22,357 nt of DNA, taken from assembly GCA_964594115.1 (NCBI GenBank), contig CAZQLD010000015.1:1-22357 (forward strand), written 5' to 3'. How positions within the stretch are numbered: position 1 is the stretch's first letter; every line of letters starts with the position of its first letter. This stretch comes from MFWN01 sp964594115 (GTDB lineage: Archaea > Nanobdellota > Nanobdellia > Pacearchaeales > GW2011-AR1). Made by a program: the position numbers and the translations under genes. This document shows, piece by piece, positions 14,422 through 19,904 of the stretch. Below the pieces are notes generated by a model that saw only the letters and a program-made list of their open reading frames with translations, searched no databases and was not told where the DNA came from.

Positions 14422-15164
14422 ATGAGAGTTGCATTATATAATCAGATGTTTGCTTTAAACGGAAGAAGTTTTTGGGCAAATCTAATTGGACATTGGGCAG
14501 TACATTATCAACCAAATCCAGAAAAGATATGGAAAAGAACAAATATACAAAAGACTATTGAAACTTTATCTAAATCAGAAGCTGACCTTATAGGGATTAT
14601 AGAAGTTCTAGAAGGACAAGAAGAAAAATTAAAAACAAAATTAAGAAAGAGAGGTTATAATTACTTTTATTTAGGAAAAGGACACAAAACAAAATATAGT
14701 CATCTTAGGGTTCAGGAATTAGTAGCTTCAAAAGTTAAAGGAGAACAAAAAAATGCTCCAAAATGGCCTATGGAAGATAGGCTTGGTGGTGGGGGGGGTT
14801 TGTTCATGTTCATTATCCAAAAGATAAATTTCATTTATTATTAGCTCATTTAGGTTTAAGTTCTAGAAAATACCACTTAGAACAGATTCATTTTCTACAA
14901 GATTATATTAGAAAGTTAGAAGGAAGAATAATTCTTCTTGGAGATTTTAATATATCATACAAAACACTAAGACCTCATCTTGCGGAATTTAATTTAGTTT
15001 CAGAAGGAGTTAAAACTTGTTCAACAACCCCTGTTATGAAATGGTTTTATAATAAGGATGTAGACCATATACTTGTAAGAGGGTTTAAGCCAAGCAGGTC
15101 TGGAGTAATAGAAGGAGAATCAGACCATAAATTGATTTATGTTGATTTATCTAAAAAAACATAG
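14422..15164 (+). pseudogene. EEP-family nuclease/phosphatase, frame broken at a G8 run
   Basis: The frame from ATG 14422 begins MRVALYNQMF and contains LIGIIEVLEG, both EEP-fold patterns (metal-binding Asn and Glu). It derails at eight G (14791-14798) and stops at 14844. Moving to the -1 frame after the run restores FVHVHYPKDK and then the catalytic motifs LGDFN (D175, N177), VDHILV (D215, H216) and SDH (D235, H236), ending at TAG 15162-15164. The restored protein is 247 aa, normal for the family, which hydrolyses phosphodiester or phosphate bonds in nucleic acids, lipids or sugars. The break is either one missing G from sequencing, a true mutation, phase variation, or -1 frameshifting. TTTTTAAG at 14393-14400 is a well-placed TATA box. 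It lies between a tRNA-Gly half and an intact tRNA-Gly. Confidence 0.8.
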
Positions 15165-15199
15165 TTCTACTAGGAATCAAACCTTTTTCTCAATAAAAA

Positions 15200-15270
15200 T
15201 GCGCGGTGGGAGAATTGAACTCCCGTCTTAACCTTGGCAAGGTTATATTCTACCACTAAACTAACCACGC
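15200..15270 (-). tRNA. tRNA-Gly (GCC)
   Basis: Minus strand: acceptor GCGTGGT/ACCGCGC, D stem GTTT/GAAT, anticodon stem TAACC/GGTTA, loop TTGCCAA with anticodon GCC, 4-nt variable loop, T arm GGGAG-TTCAATT-CTCCC, A73. No intron and no CCA. TTTTT follows directly and probably terminates transcription. The D stem and T loop are somewhat unusual (TTCAATT instead of TTCGAAT). Confidence 0.92.
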
Positions 15271-15372
15271 ATAATGAAAGGAAATCAGGTAGATTTTTAA
15301 GTTTTTGTATAGATTTGAAAATATATTTTTAATGAGCCTAATGATTATAAATAGGAACTCTATGAAGACTAT

Positions 15373-15909
15373 ATGAAATGGGGAAATCTAGGCTCTCTTA
15401 AGTATAGGGAGGATTTAAATGCACTTTATGAACAAAAGCATGGGAAACGAGCTATTGCTTTTGTTGTTAAATACGGAGATCGAGCAATAAGAAACGGGCT
15501 GAAAATAATTGTTGAGGATATAACTACAAAGAGTGAGGGAGATGTTCATTTAGAAGCTTTTTTAGCACAATCTGAACGAATACAAAGGTTTATTAGAAAG
15601 CCTCCTGGTTTTTCTATAATTGTTTATCCAAGTAAAGGAGAAGTTGAAAAATATGAATTAACTAAAAAAGAGTTTTTTACTAACATACATAAAAACCCTG
15701 ATCCTTTAATTGTTCAAGATATTAGGCAAAAAATTTATCTTCATCCTATAGTAACCGATGATGTTTTTTGGGTTCCTGGAAAAAAATGGGCCCCAAATAT
15801 TGTTGAGGGGGCTATATTTTTCAAGAAAAACCCTTTTTTAAATTATGAAAATTATCCTGGATTTAAAGAGTTTGTTGATGAATGTATCAATAAAGAAAAA
15901 GAGATTTAA
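15373..15909 (+). CDS. Hypothetical protein, 178 aa
   Basis: No family recognised. It is soluble, with an alpha/beta N-terminal half (RAIAFVVKYGDRAIRNGLKI, about 26-45) and aromatic, Pro-rich segments later (DDVFWVPGKKWAPN, about 129-142). No signal peptide or catalytic motif stands out. TTATAAATA at 15345-15353 is 20-28 nt before the start. The earlier ATG at 15363 is in a frame that stops after four codons. It stands next to tRNA-Gly on the opposite strand. Confidence 0.6.
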   Translation: MKWGNLGSLKYREDLNALYEQKHGKRAIAFVVKYGDRAIRNGLKIIVEDITTKSEGDVHLEAFLAQSERIQRFIRKPPGFSIIVYPSKGEVEKYELTKKEFFTNIHKNPDPLIVQDIRQKIYLHPIVTDDVFWVPGKKWAPNIVEGAIFFKKNPFLNYENYPGFKEFVDECINKEKEI

Positions 15910-15943
15910 ATAGATTTTTAAAGGTTGTTGTGTTAAGGGAAAT

Positions 15944-16147
15944 ATGACAGATAAAAATTCATTAGCAAGGAAGGTTCAGAAAGTAAAAGTTAGAAGAGTA
16001 ATGCGGCCTGAGAATAGAAATTTTAATTGTAATTATATACTTTTAAAATCACTTTTTATGATTCTCAACAATAAACCAACAGGGCAGGAACATTATGATT
16101 CTCAAAATTCTAGAACACAAATGTATCATAAAGCTCAGACTGATTAA
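15944..16147 (+). CDS. Small basic hypothetical protein, 67 aa
   Basis: No family recognised. The N-terminus is very basic (KVQKVKVRRVMRPENR, about 10-25), the middle is weakly hydrophobic (YILLKSLFMIL), and the end is polar. It could bind nucleic acid, but this is not shown. TTTTTAAA at 15915-15922 lies 22-29 nt before the ATG, the same spacing as for its neighbours, which is the main support for expression. It lies just before tRNA-Val on the same strand. Confidence 0.45.
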   Translation: MTDKNSLARKVQKVKVRRVMRPENRNFNCNYILLKSLFMILNNKPTGQEHYDSQNSRTQMYHKAQTD

Positions 16148-16197
16148 AACTTAAAGGATAGTAGGATTTAAAAATACTTCTGAATAATGATAAATAT

Positions 16198-16270
16198 GGG
16201 CTTGTGGTCTAGTGGTTATGACATCTCCCTTACACGGAGAAGATCCAAGGTTCGATTCCTTGCAGGCCCA
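16198..16270 (+). tRNA. tRNA-Val (TAC)
   Basis: Acceptor GGGCTTG/CAGGCCC, D stem GTCT/TGAC side, anticodon stem TCTCC/GGAGA with loop CTTACAC (anticodon TAC), 5-nt variable loop, T arm CAAGG-TTCGATT-CCTTG, A73. No intron, no CCA. A T-rich stretch follows at 16271-16282. It is 73 nt long. Confidence 0.95.
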
Positions 16271-16346
16271 TTATTTTTGTTATTTCCGGCGAGTAATTAT
16301 AAGGGTAAGATTTAAATACTGATACTTTTTATCTTGAATATTAAAG

Positions 16347-18149
16347 ATGGCTGAGGAAAATAAGAAACAAACAGAAGACGCTTTGGATAAAAGTATGCAG
16401 GAAGATTACCAGCCTAAAGGCAAGGATGCTGCTCCAAATGAGATTCCTGAGAATGTTAAAAAAGAGATGGAAAAAACCAGAGCAAAATTAGAGAATTTTA
16501 AAAAATCAATAATCAAAAAATATCCTTTTACTTTGGCTATAGGAATAATCCCCCCACAAGCAGCAGAGAAATTTGACGAAGAAAATGAGTTCACAGAAGA
16601 AGAGAAAAAAGAGAAGCCAATGCATCTTGTTATTATTGTTCCTGAAGAGAAGTTTAAGGAAATCAATAAAATCAAGCTGGAGCTTATAAAAGAAGCTAAG
16701 GATATGAAGCCTAAATTATGGTTGAATATCATGACTCCAGTTGATTTGTGGAACTTTTGTTTAGATGGCAAGTATGATATAGCAGAGGCTATAGGCATGG
16801 CTTTTCCCTTGTATGATAAAGGAATTTTAGGAGGGTTAAGAGTCGCACAAATACACAAGTCTTTAGTTTTAAGAAAATTTGAAAAATATGTAACAAGCTA
16901 TGTTATTGCCGGAAGTTTAGTCAGAGGAGGTTCAAAAAAGACAAGTGATGTAGATGTTTTTATTGTCATAGATGACACTGATGTCAAAAGAATGCCCCGC
17001 TTGGAATTAAAAGAAAAGCTAAGGGCCATAATTTACAGTTATATTATGGAGGCTGGAGAGCTTGCTGGTGTTAAGAATAAACTAAATGTACAGGTTTATA
17101 TTTTAACTGAATTCTGGGAGAGTGTTAAAGATGCTCATCCTGTTATGTTTACTTTTATCAGAGATGGTGTTCCTCTTTATGACAGAGGAACTTTTATGCC
17201 TTGGAAACTTCTTTTAAAAATGGGAAAGATTAAGCCAAGTCCAGAAGCAATTGATATGTTTATGTCTATGGGAGATAAATTAGGCGAGGCTGTAAAAAGA
17301 AAACTCCTTGATATAGTTATGGGAGATCTTTATTGGGGAGTATTGACTCCTAGCCAAGCATTATTAATGTTGTATGGATTGCCCCCCCCAAATGTCCAAG
17401 AAACAGTCAAGGAAATGAAGAGAATCTTTTTAGATAAAGAAAAACTATTAGAGAAGAAATATATTGATATTTTAGAGACTATAACAATCAAGTATTACAA
17501 GGGATATGAGCATGAAAAAATTAAAGAAGTTTCTGGGAAAGAAGTTGATAAACTATTAAAAGATGCAGAAGAGTACATGAAGAGACTGAAGGAATTAAGA
17601 GAACAGATAGAAAAAAGAGTTCAGGAAAAGACCATTGGAGAGATTTATGACAATGTTTTTAAGATTTTAAAAGGCTTGTTTGGGAAGAAAACAGAAACAG
17701 AGCTTGTGAAAACTTTTGAAAAAGAGCTAGTTAATAAAGGAAGAACAGACCCAAGATTTTTACATGTTTTACATGACTTAATAGATAGCAAGAGAAAATA
17801 TAAGAGCAAAAAAAAGCCAACAAAACATGAAATAGAGCAAGTAAGGAAAAATGCTGTTTTGTTAATAAATAATTTAATAGAGTACGGGCAGAGATGCGAG
17901 TTAGCATATTTACAGAAAAGCAAGGTAACTTTAATCTATAAAGGGAAAAAAGCTGATTTATTCTTGACTAAACCTGCTTTTCTTATTCAGGAAGGGCAGA
18001 TAAAGAAAATCACAGATAAAATTCAAGACGCTGGGAGAGAGGAGTTTGAAAAAACAGTAAGAGAACAAAAAGGCAAGGCTGAAAAGCTTACAGCAAAAAT
18101 CATTTCTTTATTGAAAAAGGAACTCGGGGAATTTGAAGTGAGTTTTTAA
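16347..18149 (+). CDS. Nucleotidyltransferase-fold protein with long helical C-terminus, 600 aa
   Basis: Residues 185-207 (VIAGSLVRGGS then SDVDVFIVI) are the Pol-beta superfamily signature: G189-S190 plus D201 and D203, which bind the metal and nucleotide. The expected third carboxylate strand is LNVQVYIL, with Q249 where Asp or Glu is usual, so activity may be altered. Residues 1-50 are charged and disordered, and 60-160 form another alpha/beta region. From about 300 to the end the protein is helical and highly charged, partly like HEPN-type bundles that often accompany such domains. The substrate is unknown. A run of eight C (17382-17389) stays in frame as LPPPN. GATTTAAATA at about 16309-16318 is the likely promoter. 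Confidence 0.75.
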   Translation: MAEENKKQTEDALDKSMQEDYQPKGKDAAPNEIPENVKKEMEKTRAKLENFKKSIIKKYPFTLAIGIIPPQAAEKFDEENEFTEEEKKEKPMHLVIIVPEEKFKEINKIKLELIKEAKDMKPKLWLNIMTPVDLWNFCLDGKYDIAEAIGMAFPLYDKGILGGLRVAQIHKSLVLRKFEKYVTSYVIAGSLVRGGSKKTSDVDVFIVIDDTDVKRMPRLELKEKLRAIIYSYIMEAGELAGVKNKLNVQVYILTEFWESVKDAHPVMFTFIRDGVPLYDRGTFMPWKLLLKMGKIKPSPEAIDMFMSMGDKLGEAVKRKLLDIVMGDLYWGVLTPSQALLMLYGLPPPNVQETVKEMKRIFLDKEKLLEKKYIDILETITIKYYKGYEHEKIKEVSGKEVDKLLKDAEEYMKRLKELREQIEKRVQEKTIGEIYDNVFKILKGLFGKKTETELVKTFEKELVNKGRTDPRFLHVLHDLIDSKRKYKSKKKPTKHEIEQVRKNAVLLINNLIEYGQRCELAYLQKSKVTLIYKGKKADLFLTKPAFLIQEGQIKKITDKIQDAGREEFEKTVREQKGKAEKLTAKIISLLKKELGEFEVSF

Positions 18150-18172
18150 TTCAAATAAATTTTATAAGAAAA

Positions 18173-18475
18173 ATGAAAAAACTTACAATTATTGGCGCTG
18201 CATATCTTGCTATTACAGCAGGATTATTATGGAATGGTTTAACCAGGCCTGCACAAATGACAAAAGAAGTATACAGGCAGAGAATTGCCCATAATAATGG
18301 AGCTGTTTATGTTATAGAGAGGCAATCTGAAAATAGACTAGGAAATAGGGTTCTTCAGTATAGAGTTTTCTCAGTAAGAGGAGATGAGTTTCTTAGTGAG
18401 GTAATAACTGGGAATAAAGATAAAATACCAAGATTAATAACTGCAGCTAAACACTCTTTAGAAAAGAGTGTTTAA
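18173..18475 (+). CDS. Hypothetical signal-anchored protein, 100 aa
   Basis: Residues 1-22 (MKKLTIIGAAYLAITAGLLW) form a signal peptide or anchor. The rest is a small beta-rich domain (VYVIERQS, LQYRVFSVRG) ending in a helix. No family recognised. It starts 23 nt after the nucleotidyltransferase stop, with TTTTATAAG just upstream, so it may be co-transcribed or have its own promoter. Its last codons form a hairpin arm. Confidence 0.55.
   Translation: MKKLTIIGAAYLAITAGLLWNGLTRPAQMTKEVYRQRIAHNNGAVYVIERQSENRLGNRVLQYRVFSVRGDEFLSEVITGNKDKIPRLITAAKHSLEKSV
18451..18471. terminator. Hairpin overlapping the stop of the preceding gene
   Basis: ACACTCTTT (18451-18459) and AAAGAGTGT (18463-18471) form 9 bp around a 3-nt loop, followed by TTTAAAAA. 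It covers the last codons of the gene ending at 18475 and may end that transcript. Confidence 0.35.
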
Positions 18476-18490
18476 AAACCTTTAAAAACC
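18471..18490 (+). promoter_or_regulatory. Duplicated TATA-like box before the eL33 gene
   Basis: TTTAAAAACC occurs twice back to back. The second copy lies 20-29 nt before the eL33 ATG at 18510, the usual spacing here; the first would give a 10-nt longer leader. Confidence 0.55.
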
Positions 18491-18509
18491 TCATTTTTCT
18501 CAAGTTTCT

Positions 18510-18763
18510 ATGAAAGCGCAAGTTGTACAATTCAGAAGAGGAAGGAAAACTTACAAGCCAAGACATTTTATATTAGATGTAGGAGCAAAAAACAAAGAGG
18601 ATGCTGAGAAAGCTATAGGCAAGCAGGTTGCATGGAAGTCTCCTGCAGGAAAACTAATTAAAGGGAAAATTTCAGCTTCTCACGGAAATAAAGGACTTGT
18701 AAGGGCTATATTTGAAAAAGGCCTTCCTGGACAGGCAATAAATACAGAAGTGGATGTTAAGTA
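18510..18763 (+). CDS. rpl35ae: 50S ribosomal protein eL33 (L35Ae), 3' end lost in gap
   Basis: The sequence matches the eL33 family: a short barrel protein with GKQVAWKSPAGK (about 38-49) and the signature SASHGNKGLVRAIFEKGLPG (about 55-74). It binds 23S rRNA in the large subunit. Eighty-four residues plus one codon are present before the N run; the family is about 85-90 aa, so only a few residues should be missing. The start is fixed by the TATA box 22-29 nt upstream. Its partner beyond the gap is uL16. Confidence 0.92.
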
Positions 18764-18863
18764 NNNNNNNNNNNNNNNNNNNNNNNNNNNNNNNNNNNNN
18801 NNNNNNNNNNNNNNNNNNNNNNNNNNNNNNNNNNNNNNNNNNNNNNNNNNNNNNNNNNNNNNN
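18764..18863. other. Assembly gap of 100 N
   Basis: Exactly 100 N, the usual placeholder for a gap of unknown size. Hides the last codons of eL33 and the promoter of uL16. The translations that span it are not real. Confidence 0.99.
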
Positions 18864-18870
18864 ATTTAAA

Positions 18871-19416
18871 ATGGCACTTAGAAAAGCATCGTCTTATTCA
18901 AAAAAATATGCAAGACCTTACACTAGAAAAAGCAAGAAAAGGAGCAAGAGCTATATTAAAACAATACCCCAGCAAAAAATAGTCAAGTTTGACATGGGAA
19001 ATACAAAGGCATTTCAGCAAGGCAAATACAATTATGTTTTTAAAGTAATTAGCAAGGAAAAAGTAATGGTAAGGGATAATGCTTTTGAAGCCTGCAGGCA
19101 GGTGATTCATAAAGACATGGAGAAAATTATTCCAGGAGCATATTATTTTTCTATTAGAAAATATCCCCACCATATTGTGAGAGAGAACAGAATGTATAGT
19201 GGGGGGAGTAAAGGAGAAAGAGTTAATACAGGAATGAAACTGTCTTTTGGAAGTGTCATTGGAAGAGCTGCTTTTATTGATCCTGGAGATGTTATTTTCT
19301 TAGTTGCTTTTTCAGAGAAAAAAGCGTTTCCAGTAGCAAAAAAAGCTTTGGAAAAAATCAGACCTAAACTTGCTTGTGCAACAAAAATAATTCTAGAAAA
19401 GAAAAAAGAAAAATAG
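18871..19416 (+). CDS. rpl10e: 50S ribosomal protein uL16 (archaeal L10e)
   Basis: The 181-aa protein matches archaeal uL16: ARPYTR near the start, FDMGN (about 45-49), a central region with EACRQVIHKDMEKIIPGAYYFSIRKYPHHIVRENRM, and GMKLSFGS. It sits near the peptidyl transferase centre and tRNA elbow in the large subunit. The ATG at 18871 follows ATTTAAA directly after the gap and starts with MALRKASSY as expected. Any upstream extension read through the N run is an artefact. Confidence 0.95.
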   Translation: MALRKASSYSKKYARPYTRKSKKRSKSYIKTIPQQKIVKFDMGNTKAFQQGKYNYVFKVISKEKVMVRDNAFEACRQVIHKDMEKIIPGAYYFSIRKYPHHIVRENRMYSGGSKGERVNTGMKLSFGSVIGRAAFIDPGDVIFLVAFSEKKAFPVAKKALEKIRPKLACATKIILEKKKEK

Positions 19417-19418
19417 AA

Positions 19419-19811
19419 TTAAGAAGCCAGCCTATCTAAGTTTTTTGCTTTTTCTGGAGCCTGGGTTATTCTAGACTCCCATATAGAATTTAATATAGAA
19501 TCAGCTGCAATTTTACTTGCTTTTTCAGGTATTGGCTCTTTTGAACACATGCAAGCAGTTAAACCATTATCATATACTGCTACTTCAACCCAAACTTCTT
19601 CTCTTTTTCTACCAAAACTCCTTCTTAACTGTATAAAATCATATTTTCCTTTAGGGGTTTTACGATTAATAAAGCTAGGAATAAATTTATTATTTTTAAT
19701 ATACTCCTCAGTTAAATTTTCTAGAATAAAAAGAGAAACCCTACTTTTATTCCAATTAGCTTGATTTGCCTGAAAAGTATAATGTTTATGATAAGGATAT
19801 CTTTCTCCCAT
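19419..19811 (-). CDS. Hypothetical protein, 130 aa
   Basis: No family recognised. It is soluble, with beta strands in the middle (EEVWVEVAVYDNGLTACMC, about 71-89) and helices at the end. TTTATAAA at 19833-19840 lies 22-29 nt upstream of the ATG, supporting leaderless expression. It converges on uL16 with only 2 nt between the genes. Confidence 0.6.
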   Translation of the reverse strand: MGERYPYHKHYTFQANQANWNKSRVSLFILENLTEEYIKNNKFIPSFINRKTPKGKYDFIQLRRSFGRKREEVWVEVAVYDNGLTACMCSKEPIPEKASKIAADSILNSIWESRITQAPEKAKNLDRLAS

Positions 19812-19904
19812 TATTTAATAGAGTATTTCAGTTTTATAAATTTTTCTTTATAATTTCATTTTCAACAACTAAAAATTTAAATAATCATTTTATTTGATAT
19901 TTCC

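Noticed and set aside
18754..18870. Coding frames running through the N stretch
   Set aside because: They come from translating N as unknown residues. eL33 and uL16 are separate genes on either side of the gap.
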